A stretch of 64,000 nucleotides of DNA from Agapanthus africanus. Lineage: Eukaryota; Streptophyta; Magnoliopsida; Asparagales; Amaryllidaceae. Each line of letters starts with the position of its first letter. Within the stretch, counting starts at the first letter, position 1. Shown in pieces: positions 20,991 to 33,394 of the stretch. The stretch spans positions 68,845,433 through 68,909,432 of the forward strand of contig JASDDO010000026.1 in assembly GCA_030015575.1 (NCBI GenBank). The letters run 5' to 3'. The position numbers and the translations under genes were made by a program. The notes under the pieces were generated by a model. That model searched no databases, was not told the origin of the DNA, and saw nothing but the letters and a program-made list of their open reading frames with translations.

Positions 20991-22200
20991 GCACACAGCC
21001 GATATCACCTACGGCGATGAAGATCTCCTCCTCGGGACGTGCGAGCATAACCGTCCCTTCTATATATCTGGATACTGTCATGATATTAAGATAGGCGAAA
21101 TCCCGGTTGACAATGAGTCCTCCGTCAATCTCCTCAATGTAAGAGTATTGAAGGAAATCTGCATGAGCGTTCAGCACCTCGCTCGTGATAAAATCACCAT
21201 CTCCCGGTTTGACTCCCAGTCATCACGGACGCTCGGGTCTGTAATATTGACATTACGCTTTGGGCTGCTCGTCACGGACATCAAGTTTCATGTCATTGAG
21301 GCCAAGACTTGCTACAACGCTTTGCTCGACAGGCCTTGGTTACACGAGTACAACATCATCCCTTCTACACAACATCAGTGTATGAAGTACTTCAAAGATG
21401 GTCTTGAGTATACCGTGACAGGGGAACTAAACCCATTTTCCGTGAATGAAGTCTAAAAGTACGAAAATGCAAAATACTTCTTACCAGACTTCGAAGACAC
21501 GGAAAGATGCCATAAACCGAAGGACAAAACTATCACCACTATTTCGGTCTTCGGGAGTGATACCGAGGAGGAAGAATAAATAGTTTATACAGGGATGCCC
21601 CAATGCAACAAGCCGGGACCGTCTACCCCTATTCTGGTCTTCGGCAGTGACTCGGAAGATGAGGTCAATACCGTATTTTCTGTTCGGCCATCAATACAAG
21701 CCTTCGTTGACGATGATCGGAGCTTGCAAATCGCCATGGTTCCGCAAGAGCATTACAAAGAGCTCGACGCGCTTGGTACCTATAGTGTACAGGAACTGTA
21801 GACATTCTATGTCCCTCCCAAGCAAAGAGATGAAAAGGCGATCCTCTTTTATCAATCCACGGAAACCAAAGTGGAGAAAGAAATTTGGCACAGCGCCGAT
21901 TCTGCACTTAACAGGCTCCAGCCCATCCGTCTGCCTAGATACTACACAGAAGGGTTAAAAAGACTGTTGAGGCGCCAAGGCATACCTTTCAAACAGACTG
22001 CTCGACAAGCTCAGTTCTACAACAGGATCTGGGACGTCCCCGGAACTCAGCAAAAATTGCCCAATGGGAGAATGGAAACGATTGGGCTTGGATATATTCA
22101 ATCCAAGAAACGGGAGCGAGTACATGGCAGCTACATCATACATGACTTCGATGAAGAAGGAGATGTTCTGTTAAAAGACGCTAACCTTGAACCAAAATGA
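20991..22200 (+). pseudogene. Element C aspartic protease region, catalytic Gly replaced
   Basis: Residues DLLLGTCEHNRPFYISGYC to DRPWLHEYNIIPSTQHQCMKY show a retropepsin-like fold with the terminal LDRPWLH block typical of plant gypsy proteases. The active-site triad expected as D-S/T/N-G reads DNES at 21109-21120 (GAG for Gly), so the enzyme is probably dead. After the domain the same frame meets TAA 21454, TAA 21577, TAG 21799 and TGA 22198. Between them are two acidic VFGSD repeats and a Tyr-rich linker (RYYTEGLKRLLRRQGIPF) whose role I do not know. Confidence 0.75.
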
Positions 22201-22215
22201 GGTCCCGTCATAAAA

Positions 22216-24228
22216 ATGCCAGGTTCGTCGTTTGAAGAACAGATGGACATGCTAATAAGGGAAGCGGGTCAGAAGGTCCGGGACGACCATAGCCGCGAAA
22301 TGGACATTTACGAGAAAGCCAGGACGCAACGCCTCCTTCAACAGGCCACAGAGAATGACAATGTTCCTCGTCACCAGCCCGTCATACAAAAGGCCCGACG
22401 CAGAGGCAAAAATAAACCAAAGAACGTTCGACAGCCGCATAGAGGGTCTGAGAAGCCACGCGATCAAGAATCGAGCAGCCGGGATCCGTCCCTTATAAAG
22501 AAGATGGGTCGAGCATATTTTTTTCCCCAAGGCAAGACAAAGAAGATATTCAATCTTGTCATAAAATATCAGATGATTACGCTCCCGGAGTCCAAGCACC
22601 CCGAACAAGCAGACAAGGTCTCTCACCCAGACTATTGCTCCTATCACCGAGCAATAGGACATTCTCTTGAAGACTGCTTCACCTTCAAGAACTGGGTTGA
22701 AGACCAGTATCAACTCGGTAGATTCGCTCTATCCAACAGTTGGAGGGTAACCCCGCCACAGAAGCATGAACCGAAAGCCACTTATGCGATGAGAGTAGAA
22801 CCAGATCAACATCGGTCTTGGAAACGATCTCGTACCTGTCACGCGATAACGTTGTCAGAAGAAGAACCCAAGAATATGGATGACCTTTCTTGGTGCTTCG
22901 AAAACGATGAAGATGAGTTGATCTCAGAATATCCATCGGCGCCAAAAGAGCTGGAGGATGGGATACATACTACTGCAGATGACCTCAGAAAAATCGACTT
23001 GGGAACGGCAAACGACCCACGGCCGACGTTCATCAGTGAACTGTTGTATGAAGAAAAGGTGTCTATGCTCAAAGACGTGCTCATGCAGTATAAAGACTGT
23101 TTTGCATGGAACTATTCTAAGATGCCCGGACTAGATCCAGAGATTGCTGTGCACAAATTGGCGATATCTCCGGACGTCAAGCCGATCAAACAAGCACCGA
23201 GAAGGATGCGGCTCGAGCTTGAAATGAGCATCAACACAGAGGTCAAGAAGCTAATCGACTCCGGCTTCATCCGAGAGGTTCAATATCCTGACTGGATTGC
23301 CAACATCGTCCCAGTGATGAAGAAAAATGGGACGGTGCGCATATGCGTGGACTTTCGGGATCTCAACAAAGCTTGCCCGAAGGACGACTTTCCAGTACCA
23401 GTCACTGAGCTGATGATAGATAATACGTCCACTCACGAAGTTTTCTCCTTCATGGATGGCTCATCAGGATACAATCAGATAAAGATGCATCCCGAGGACC
23501 AGAAGCATACCACTTTCCGGACCCCTTTGGGCATATTCTGCTACAAGGTGATGCCTTTCGGTCTAAAGAACGCCGGTGCCACCTATCAGAGGGCCATGAC
23601 GAAGATTTTCGATGACCTCATACATGGAATCGTCGAATGCTATATCGATGACCTCGTGGTTAAAAGAAAATCATACGAGGAACATTTAGAGCATCTGAAG
23701 ATCGTGTTTCAGCGCTTTCAGAAATATAACTTGAAGATGAACCCTCTCAAATGCGCGTTTGGAGTCTCCTCGGGCAAGTTCCTAGGATTCGTTGTAAGAT
23801 ATCGAGGCATCGAAATCGACCCGTCAAAGATCAAGGAGATTATGGAAATGCCTCCGCCAAGGACTCTCAAGCAACCGCGGTCTCTCCAAGGAAAGCTCGC
23901 GTATATCCGGCGATTTATAACCAATCTCTCCGGAAAGTGCCGTCCCTACAGTCACTTAATGAAGAAGGGAACCCCGTTCGTCTGGGATCACAAATTCCAA
24001 AGCGCACTTGACGAAATCAAGCAATACCTGCAGAATCCGTCGGTGCTGACCGCTCCAGTCAAAGGAAAGCCTCTCATCCTATACACAACTGCCCTTGAAG
24101 GTTCTTTAGGCGCGATATGGGCACAGGAAAACGACCAAGAGAAGGAGAGAGCCCTCTACTACTTGAGTCAAGATCTCCTGAGGGCAGAAAACAATTACCC
24201 CCCATCGAAAAACACTGCTTGGCGTTAA
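22216..24228 (+). pseudogene. Element C third CHHC module, reverse transcriptase and RNase H start
   Basis: Opens with a third copy of the gag C-terminal module (YCSYHRAIGHSLEDC, 22636-22677). The reverse transcriptase follows: VPVMKKNGTVRICVDFRDLN, SFMDGSSGYNQI (catalytic Asp, motif A), FGLKNAGATYQRAM (motif B) and YIDDL at 23641 (catalytic Asp pair). The connection leads into gypsy RNase H (LEGSLGAIWAQENDQEKERALYYLSQ). Reverse transcriptase copies element RNA to DNA. Motifs are intact over this stretch. A C is missing from a run at 24198-24203 and shifts the frame, so the rest is read one frame over from 24204. Confidence 0.88.
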
Positions 24229-26396
24229 TCTTCGCGATAACGAAGCTCATACACTATGCTTTGGCACATGAGGTCTATCTCATATCAAAGGTGGATCCTC
24301 TCAAATATTTGATGACAAAGGCCATATTAACGGGATGGCTCGCTAAATGGGCCCTACTCTTAATGGAATTCTCGGTGACATACCGACCCCTCAAGGCAGT
24401 GAAAGGCCAGGCCATCGCCGACTTTCTCGTTGAGCATCCAATACCTGCTGACTCTCCTTTGAACTGTGAATTACCCGACGAACACGCATTTGACACGATC
24501 GACGGGGAAAGAAGAGAAAATGATACCCAGTGGGAACTCTACTTCGATGGAGTATCTTCCATGAAGAAGCGCAAACAAAGCACCCCCATAATCAAATCTG
24601 GGGTGGGCCTCATCTTCGTGACTCCACAAGGAAGGATAATACGCTTCGCCTTCTCCTTAACAGAACCAAGGACGATTAGTGAAGCCGAATATGAAGCTTT
24701 GATAGCAGGTCTTGAGATCACTGTCGACATGGGAATTGAAAACCTCCTCATATACAGAGACTCCCAGTTGGTCGTTAGCCAAGTAAACGGCGACTATCAG
24801 ACGTGCAAGCCAGAGTTGGTGAAGTACGACGAGAGAGTGCAGCAATTGCTGACTCAAATCCCTGTTTATGCCCTGGAAAACATACCGCATGCGAAAAATA
24901 GCAAGGCGGATGCATTAGCCAAGCTCGCTAAAGAATTGGCCGACGATAACCTCGATGATGTGAGGATCGTTGTGCGAAGTCGTCGGGTTCTCGCACCGGC
25001 AGAAATATCTCCGGAATCTTCCGAAGAAAAGGAAGCGACCGAGCAAACGGCCCTACAAATAAAAGACCAGGAGAAGGCTAAGGATTGGAGGGAAGTCTTT
25101 ATAGACTACTTCAAATCCCGTCGAACGCTTGAAGATGCGTCCTCAAGACATCGGCTCATGAAACGAGCTCTATCTTTTGCCTTCTTCAATGATACTCTAT
25201 ATAAGAGATCATTTGATTCTTTATGGCTAAGATGCCTGGGACCGGAAGAAGCAAGGAGAGTCGTTCAAGAAACCCACGACGGACTCTGCGGTTCTCATCA
25301 AGCCGGGCCAAAGATGAAACTAAAGATCAAAAGGATAGGCTATTATTGGCCCACGATGATCCAAGACTGCCTTGAATACGCGAAGCAGTGCCACTCGTGC
25401 CAAATTCATGGGGACTTTATCCACCGGCATCCAAATCCTTTACATCCAACGGTGGCTAGCTGGCTGTTCGAAATGTGGGGAACTGACATAATCGGCCCCA
25501 TCGAACCAGCATCGTCTAGAGGACATCGGTTCATACTGGCAACAACCGATTACTTCTCCAAGTGGGCAGAAGCAGTACCACTAAGAGAAGTGAAGACGGA
25601 GAATATCTTCCATTTCTTCAAGACACACGTCATTTACCGGTTCGGCACTCCGCGACGGATTATCTCCGATAACGGGCTAGCCTATAGAAGCCACAAGATC
25701 AGCCGCTTCGCACAACAGTATAACATAGACTGGAGATACTCTTCGGTCTATAATCCCCGAGCTAACGGTCTAGTTGAGGCCTTTAACAAGACCTTGACGA
25801 AGATCGTGAAAAAGACGGTGTCCAAAAATAAGAAGGACTGGCACGAGAGACTGCATGAAGCTCTCTGGGCGTATCGAAGTACGTTCAAAACGGCTACAAA
25901 CACAACGCCGTATGCATTGGTACTCGGCACAGAAGCGGTACTCCCTCTCGAGATAGAGTTACCCTCTCTACGAATGGCGGTTCACTATGAGCTAACAGAC
26001 GAAGAGAATGCTCACCTTCGGCTTGAGAAGCTTGACGCCCTTGATGAAACCCGGCTCATAGCGCAACAAAACCTGGAGGCTTATAAAGCAAAAATGACGC
26101 GCTCATACGAAAAATTGACTAGGCCGAAAACATTCCGCCAAGGCGAACTTGTGCTGGTGGTCAAAAGACCTATGATCCCCAATCGTGCCAAGCGGGGGAA
26201 ATTCGAGCCGAACTATGAAGGCCCGTATATCATAGACAAAGTCTACCAGGGTGGAGCCTATCTACTCATGGACATGCATGGTGAAAGACCTTTCAGGCCA
26301 ATAAACGGTCGCTTCCTAAAAAAAACTACGCCTGACGAGTCACGGCCTAGGTCAACGATAGATGACGACGCCTATGTCCGCTCGCTATCTTCCTAA
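24204..26396 (+). pseudogene. Element C RNase H end, aRH and integrase
   Basis: This continues pol after the frameshift and is open to TAA at 26394. It holds the end of RNase H (PIEKHCLALIFAITKL), then a second, archaeal-type RNase H marking the Tat lineage (YFDG, SEAEYEALIAG, YRDSQLV, NSKADALAKLA, all acidic residues present). Integrase follows with a zinc region ending CHSCQIHG, the D-D-E core (GTDIIGP, ISDNGLAY, NGLVEAFNK) and a GPY/F-type C terminus (YEGPYIIDK, GGAYLL). There is no chromodomain. Integrase would join element DNA to the genome. Apart from the upstream break this segment looks intact. Confidence 0.9.
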
Positions 26397-26689
26397 GCCC
26401 AAACTCTATAAGTATTAGCCGACTTTCGGATCGAAACGTCCCTAAACTAACGATGGACCACTATGTCCTAAAACTGGTTATTGAACGAGACGTCGATAAA
26501 CTACTACGGATCGCAGTATCCCAAGGCTGACACAAAAAAAAATAATAAAAAAAAGAGAAAAGAAAATGGTATGTCCATAAGCAAAATGGGTACGGATGAA
26601 AACCCGAAAGGGCTCCGTGAGTAAAAACAGCAGGGCTACCGGCAAGTTTTGTGAAAACCCGAAAGGGCGCAACCTCGTTAAAAGACACT

Positions 26690-26880
26690 TGCAAGGTCCT
26701 CTCGACCTTGTGAGGAGAAAATACCTACGTGAGATCCTTACGACTCACAAGGGAGTAACACACTTAGGGATCCCCACGATTCCTAAGGAGAAAATTACAC
26801 TTACGAGATCCTCACGACTCGTAAGGAGAATTCCCCTTTGAAACCCTCACGGCTCACAGGGTTTAAAAGCCTTAAGATAC
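26690..26880 (+). repeat. Hairpin repeats with differing, still complementary arms
   Basis: Example: CTTACGAG at 26800-26807 pairs with CTCGTAAG at 26818-26825. Next to it CTTAGG (26763-26768) pairs with CCTAAG (26782-26787). Loop-side bases (ATCCTCACGA type) stay similar while arms change in concert. More copies lie at 27040-27200 and 28680-28870, and in Element D at 45640-46600 and 48190-48710. Confidence 0.8.
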
Positions 26881-27366
26881 AGGGATTTGAACATGTTCTT
26901 AAGCCATCACAATCTCCAGACTTCCCTACAAGCGGTTCAATGTTGACCTTTGTATACAATCCACGGGCGCGAATATACATTTCCCTAACAAAGTTTCATC
27001 AGAGACCGGGGATATGCTCATATGGCGAACGACACTGGTAAGTCCTCTCGACTTAGAAGGAGAAAATACTCTTGTAAGATCCTTACGACTTATAAGAGAA
27101 CACACACTTAGGAATCTTCACGATTCTTAAGAAGAAAACGCCCCTACGAGATCCTCACGACTTGTGGGGAGAAATACCTTTATGAGACCCTTACGGCTCC
27201 TGAAGTCAAAAGCCTTAGTCGACAGGATCCTAACCCTGTTTACTAAGCCACCTTTGTTCGACATCGATAAAGGCAAATGATGATTCGCTCCTGTCAATAT
27301 CCCAGTTGTAGCAATGCTGATGCCTAAATCGGTATCAAATCCTAAGCTCGCAGCAATGCAAATGCA

Positions 27367-27580
27367 TATGAAATAGCCGAAATGATTGGGCAACTAGCAA
27401 CAAAATCAGCAAGTAAAAAAATATATGCATACAAAATAGCCGAAATGGTTGGGCAACTCGCAATAAAAGGCAGCGAGTAAATAAAACAAATAGCCGAAAT
27501 AATTGGGCACCGCGAAAAATAGCCGAAATGATTGGGCAATCGCGACTTTCGCGATATAAAAGCTGAAATGATAGAGCATC
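27367..27580 (+). repeat. Dispersed repeat with GCCGAAATGATTGGGCA core
   Basis: Four to five imperfect copies of this core occur about 50-60 bp apart. Inverted copies lie at 47825-47940 in Element D. Confidence 0.75.
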
Positions 27581-27921
27581 ACGGAAAGAAAAAATATATA
27601 TAAAATGAAACTTTTTGCCCTACAGATGAGATCACATCGATCCCTGTATACAATCCAGGGGCACAAACAAAGAAGAAACCATACCTTCCCCCAGGCTCCA
27701 TCTGAAAGAGAGCCAAATCTCGACGGTTCACAGATATCCTGGAGATCATCTCAACATTCGTTTCATTACAACAGACGCAACATCAGCAAAGCGGAACCGC
27801 GGTAATTCCCAGTTCAATGACTCGGCGGTGCACAGACAACCGAGAGTCAACCCCCGACTCTATGAAATGCGGATAAAGTCAACTCCTGACTCCGTGAAAT
27901 GCGGATAAAGTCAACCCATTT

Positions 27922-28590
27922 TGGTCCTGTGGTTAATGTCAATCCTGACCCCGTGGGAAGCGTCCAGAGCGGATCCTGGTCCTGTGGAACATGGTTAATG
28001 TCAATCCTGACCCCGTGGGAAGCGTCCAGAGCAAATCCTGGTCTCGTGGAACACGGCTAATGTTAATCCTGACCCCGTGGGAAAAGCCCAGAGCAAATCC
28101 TGGTCCCGTGGAACACGGCTAATGTTAATCCTGACCCCGTGGGAAGCGTCCAGAGCGAATCCTAGTCCTGTGGAACACGGCTAATGTCAATTCTGACCCC
28201 GTGGGAAGTGTCTAGAGCGGATCCTAGTCCTGTGGAACACGGTTAATGTCAATCCTGACCCCATGGGAAGCGTCCAGAGCAAATCCTGGTCTCGTGGAAC
28301 AAGGCTAATGTCAATCCTGACCCCGTGGGAAGCGTCCAGAGAAAATCCTGGTCCTGTGGAACACGGTTAATGTCAATCCTGACCCCGTGGGAAGCGTCCA
28401 GAGCAAATCCTGGTCTCGTGGAACATGGCTAATGTCAATCCTGACCCCGTGGGAAGCATCCAGAGCAAATCCTGGCCCCGTGGAACACGGCTAATGTCAA
28501 TCCTTATCCCGTGGGAAGAGTCTAGAGCGGATCCTGGTCCTGTGGAACACGGCTAATGTCAATCCTGACCCCGTGGGAAACGTCCAGATC
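27922..28590 (+). repeat. 62-bp tandem array, about 11 copies
   Basis: The block ACCCCGTGGGAAG recurs every 62 bases from 27949 (28011, 28073, 28135 and on). Units also carry GGTCCTGTGGAACACGG. A 35-bp repeat about GCGGATAAAGTCAAC flanks the array on both sides. Confidence 0.9.
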
Positions 28591-28986
28591 AAACCCCTGA
28601 CTCCATGAAATGCGGATAAAGTCAACCCTCGACTTCCCCGTCAAAGCAATTCTTTGATTCGGGAGCAAGTCAACTCATCAATCACTTACGGATCCTCTAG
28701 ACTTGTAAGGAGAAAAACTCTCTTGTGAGAATCTTACAACTCTCAAGAGAAAATACACTTAGGAATCCTCACGATTCTTAAGGAGAAATCACACTTACGA
28801 GATCCTCACGACTCGTAAGGAGAAATACCTTTATGAGACCCTCACGGCTCATAAAGTTGGAAAGCCTTAGGAGGCAGATCTGAACCTGACTCTTAAGCCA
28901 TCGCTGTCCTACAAGGAGATCAAAATAGATTATCCACAAAATGCATTTACTAAAAGGGACACATCATCATGGAGTAAAATATATCT

Positions 28987-28992
28987 TTTATT
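28987..28992 (-). terminator. Poly(A) signal of the Element C antisense gene
   Basis: AATAAA on the minus strand lies about 105 bases beyond the stop codon of the antisense gene. Confidence 0.6.
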
Positions 28993-29096
28993 CATGAATC
29001 AAAATGAATACAAAGTACAATTTATGAAAGAATAAAAAAATACTCTCATTCAGGAGTATGTACAAAAGAAGAGTAAAAAGAAAAATATACAATTCT

Positions 29097-30628
29097 TCAA
29101 GCCGGCGGACGATTTAATAGATTTTCCAGTTCATCCTTTTGCCGCTGGGCTTCGGCTTCACGATTCATAATCGCTAAGAGACGGGCCTCTGCTTGAGACT
29201 GTTGGGCCTGGTACGAGGCGAGTCGACTTTCAAGCTCCTTTTCGGTGACTTTATGAGCCCCGACCATTTCACGAGTAAAGACGACGGCTTTATCAATGGC
29301 TACGACCTCCCTGATAGCTTCTTGAAGCATCCGCTAAAGTTCATATGCCTGAGTGGTCTTGGCCGTAAGATTGGCTTGAAGTTCCCCCAGCGCAGTTGAA
29401 GCCAGCTTCCTCTCTGAAAATTTTCGGCTGAGCCTCTTCTTGCATGACATCATATTTGCGACGCACCGTTCGATCAGCCCCCGCAAGCTCGCTTTTGCAA
29501 CCACAACCTCTGAAGGAAGGCGCGTACATTCAAGAATATGCAAGCAAGCCTCCACCTGACGACAAAACTCAACCCAGACTTGCACCAATGTTTCGCTATG
29601 GTAAGCAGCAAGAAAGGGGAGAGAACTGTTGGCTTCAGCGGCAAATTCTTCGGCCGTGATCAAACTACCAGCACGAAGGACTTCGATCAGAGCTGACAAA
29701 GAGTGAAGGCTTAGCTTTGCCATCCGTTCCGAGGTACGTAAAGCATAGGGGCCGGGTGGCATGACGATGCGAGATTTCACCGTGGTAAGAACTGGCAAAG
29801 CTGTTAAGATTCATAAAAAGAAATCAGCGAGACTTATAAGCAAAGAGCAGGTGGAACAACGTCGAAACTTTACTTACCCACAGTCATGCAAGAAGGGTCT
29901 GAAGGATCCCTAGGCCCGTCAAGAATCTCAACTTCATCATCGGCTTCCAGAACTGCAGAAGACATCGGTATCGTTATATGAAATAATAATAATGCCGTGA
30001 TAAGAAGACAAATAATACTAACCTTGTTCGGAAGAGAAGACAATGTGTTGAGGGGATATCGCCTGCGGAGCGGCCATCTCTAGCAAACACTGAAAGGATT
30101 TCCTAGGAGACAGGTCCGCTATGGACACCGCCAACCCGCGTAATTCTGAAAAGACAGAAAGGTTCAGATAATGAAGAGATTATTAAAATAAAATATAGAA
30201 AGCCACCTTCGATGCTCCTCCCGCTCTGAACTGGAGGGATAGCAGCTTCAGCGGCCTCCTCCATGCCCCCAGGCATATCATCGGGGATATGGGCCGGTAT
30301 AACAATTTCCAATTGAGAAGAAGTGGCCACCGCTGCAGGCTCCAGTGAAAGGACGGCGGCCTCAACTACCTGTCCCATAGTCTCCGGGCCGTCCCCAGAA
30401 AGATCCATTAAATCTGCGGCCAATGAAGATGCCTCTTTCGGGAGAGCAAGCACCAGGGGAAGGGGAACCACCAATGGGAGCTCCGCGACAGGAAGAGCAG
30501 CGGTATCAACCCCCTCCACACTTACTAGTGTCTCATCGGGGATATTTACAGAGTCCACAGTCAAGACGCGACTCGAACTTAGATCCTCCGTCATTGCCGA
30601 AGTCCCTGCAAAGTTTTCATGAGGATAA

Positions 30629-30676
<48 letters not shown>

Positions 30677-33314
30677 GTGCAAGATACTACAAAAAAAAAG
30701 AAATATAAATGCACCAATGCGCAAAGGAGCTTCTAGTATGGCTTTTTCAAGCCGACATTCCTTCCTGAGGAGGTATGCTCGCCGGGGTTCGAGGGTAGAC
30801 TCGTGACCGCCGGTCCACAACAACAGCGCATCTTCGGCATCGGCCGAGATAGGCTTCTTATGGGCTATCTCGCCTCCCTCTTCCAAAAGACCTATAAATA
30901 TCCGCCGTATCGATGGAGGATCTTCGTAGAAGATGACGACAGGATAAGGCCTCTTCGGGACCCTTACATTCTCAGATTCATCCTGTGAGTGTCTTATAGT
31001 CTCAGCCAATTGTGCGGCTTCCTCGGCAGATGAACCCGGAAAAAAGAAGACCACCATCTGATTCTTGCATAGCTAGTGGTTCATCTTGAAAGATAGGCTC
31101 TGATTCCACTAAAAAGTCGAGCAGATTGGTGACCGTCTTCTTTCGCCTCTTGGACCCAGAACTAACTGCAGAAGACGATCGCTTCTTTCCTCTCGGTGCT
31201 TTAGTGCGACGTTGATCCACTTCGCCTTCAATATCTTCTCTCGACGGTGCTACCAATGACGACACTGCCATTACTGACGCCGCAGCTGATGATACTGCTA
31301 CTGGCGCCTTATTGGCCCTTGCTTGAGCTCTAGTGCACAGCGGCATACCAGCTGTGGGAGTTAGATCCATTTCCGCCGCCTCAGAAATAAGCACGATACC
31401 AGTATCTCTCAGGGGAGAGCGAACCACTGCCCGCGGTCGCGGCGGGACTCCCGTATCCTGGATCGGAATGGGAGCCCTATATCCGATGAGCATCCTCCTT
31501 TCCTCAGCAATAATGGGACTGACTCGGTGGAGGTACCAGCCCGTGAAAGCCCTCACACATCAAGGAATGTAGTAAGCTTCAGGAATCACGAAGCGAGAGC
31601 CGGTGTTCAGCCGCATGAAGTGATGAGCGGCGTCACGAACAACTTCCGACGACGGGCTGGGCTCCACTGTAAACGCCTCAAAGGGGTCACCCTGGTCATA
31701 TCCTAGTTGCCGAGCAAAGCAGTGTGGGTTGTATCGCATAAAAAAGGCCGCACCATTTTGACGAAACACCAGATAACCCGGTCTGATCGAATATAAGTGC
31801 ATGGCTTCCTTCGGCTTCTGGGAGGGTGCTCTTTCTTTTGACGAGTCAAAAAGCTGCTGAATCGGTCCTGAAGGAGCAGAGAGGAATCGATCATTAAATA
31901 CCATCCCGCCCACATTGGCATAGGGATTAAGCAGCACACGAATAGCTCCAGACTGAGTCGGATCAGGAGCAGAAGTGTCCACCAACCTCATGAGCCGCGG
32001 AAAAGTGTAAGCATCATAAAAGCTGGGTCTCTGATGCACGGCAAATGCCCCTAGCACGTGCATCTCAATCCATGACGTAAATTAATGAAGAGAGAAACTC
32101 ACTACGTTCATGCCTGGGGTTGAGGTATTGGCTACAGCGCTTAGCCCATGATACAGATGCGCTAGCCCCGCGATGCCCACGGCTAGTCGCGTCCCTTCGG
32201 CGATGCGATGAGCAGGGTAAATGACCGAAGCTCTCATGAATCGACGGTGCGTTGGAATAACGAACCAACTGAGCCAGACGCTGATAAAACCCACGAAGAA
32301 AGTCTCTTCATTTATGCCAGGAGCTGCGATCGACTCAAAAGGTACAGTCGACAGGATTGGAATGAAGAATTGCGGCAAATCCTCTTCTCTAGCCGGTAGC
32401 TTAGTTAGACCGAACCCGAAGGGGTCGTTGATATTCGCGAACTTTGGAGCCGTCTTTGATAAAACGTCTCCGCGAAGGAAGCAGGCAATAAATCTATTGA
32501 AAGTGACGCCCTGTTCCTCTGACTCTGTGAACAGCTTCTCAAAAATGCCCAGAGCCTTGATTAGACTTGGGTGCTTGTGGCGGACGACATTTTCAGTCGA
32601 CAAGCCGTCAAGCATAGCAGGCTCAGCTTCGAAAACATACTCATCAGAAGGCAGCAGTTCTTCATAAAGTGTCCCCCTGATCGGCAACCCCGAGATCTCG
32701 CGAAACTCTTCCAGAGAAATTGAAACTTCACGGTCCCCTAGCAAGAAGGTGTTGGTGGGGAGATTCCATTGATTTAGGAAAGCTTTAACCTACCAGACAT
32801 GGGGGGACTGATAGTGGAAGAGAGACGCGTACACTGCCTGATAGAGCCCGACCCTCTGCAGTTGTGCACGATGGGCAGACAGGATATAACGAGCCCAGAG
32901 AAGGTAGCCCGTGGGATGTCGAGGAGTAAGACCTATTTTGTAAACCTGTCCCCAAGGCCGGGCTTCACCTTGGCAGATACGACGCCCTGAGATGTTTATA
33001 GCTGGCACAGGGTGGTTTGGAATCCCAGTTGTCGACGGGTCGAGCCGTCCCTTAGGGGCCCAATTCAACATCTCCACAGCAAAGGCGGTTCGTGGACGCT
33101 CCATTGGCAAAAATGGGTAGGTAGGCTCTGTTGGTATCTCGCAAAGAAAGCTGCGGTGACCGCGGATGATATGACCATACCAGGTCCCCCATAAAAGTAA
33201 GTTGGAACAATCCGGGTCATGATCCCTGATCATCGCCATCACCTCTTCATCCGATGGTGATTGAGGAAAAGCCGCCTTCGAGCGAGTAAAGGGAAAGTAT
33301 GGAAGAGAAGCCAT
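29097..33314 (-). pseudogene. Antisense plant-mobile-domain-like gene in Element C, five coding exons
   Basis: Starts at ATG 33314 (MASLPYFPFTR). Exons: 33314-30715, 30605-30207, 30145-30023, 29952-29878 and 29800-29097. The four introns are GT-AG, 61-109 nt, all phase 1, with good donors (GTTAGT, GTAAGT) and pyrimidine-rich acceptors; frame holds across each. The first half resembles the plant mobile domain (PMD) found in MAIL-type genes and many transposons (FLNQWNLPTNTFLLGDREVS, EEFREISGLPIRG). A nuclear-type basic stretch (GSKRRKK), an acidic/Pro-rich middle and a C-terminal coiled coil follow. Breaks: TAG 32792-32790, TAA 32084-32082, TGA about 31562-31560, one extra T near 31045 and TAG near 29336. 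Function is unknown. An intact copy would be about 1300 residues. Confidence 0.8.
30631..30670. repeat. (AT)20 microsatellite
   Basis: A perfect dinucleotide run lies within the first coding-region intron of the antisense gene. Confidence 0.97.
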
Positions 33315-33320
33315 TGTTCC

Positions 33321-33359
33321 TGAAATAAAACAAGGGGAAACTGTTAGCGAAGCCCATAC

Positions 33360-33394
<35 letters not shown>

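Larger units (their letters stand above)
26397..28979. other. Element C untranslated repeat-rich region
   Basis: Between integrase and the antisense gene there is no gene. The region is a mosaic of hairpin repeats (26700-26880, 27010-27200, 28680-28870), a GCCGAAATGATTGGGCA repeat (27367-27580) and a 62-bp tandem array. Element D keeps a related but rearranged copy at 45505-49070. Confidence 0.75.

Noticed and set aside
32064-32105. Possible 42-nt intron with a GTGAGT-like donor in the antisense gene of C
   Set aside because: Too short for a plant intron, a multiple of three, and the residues fit the domain, so the TAA inside it is better read as a nonsense mutation.
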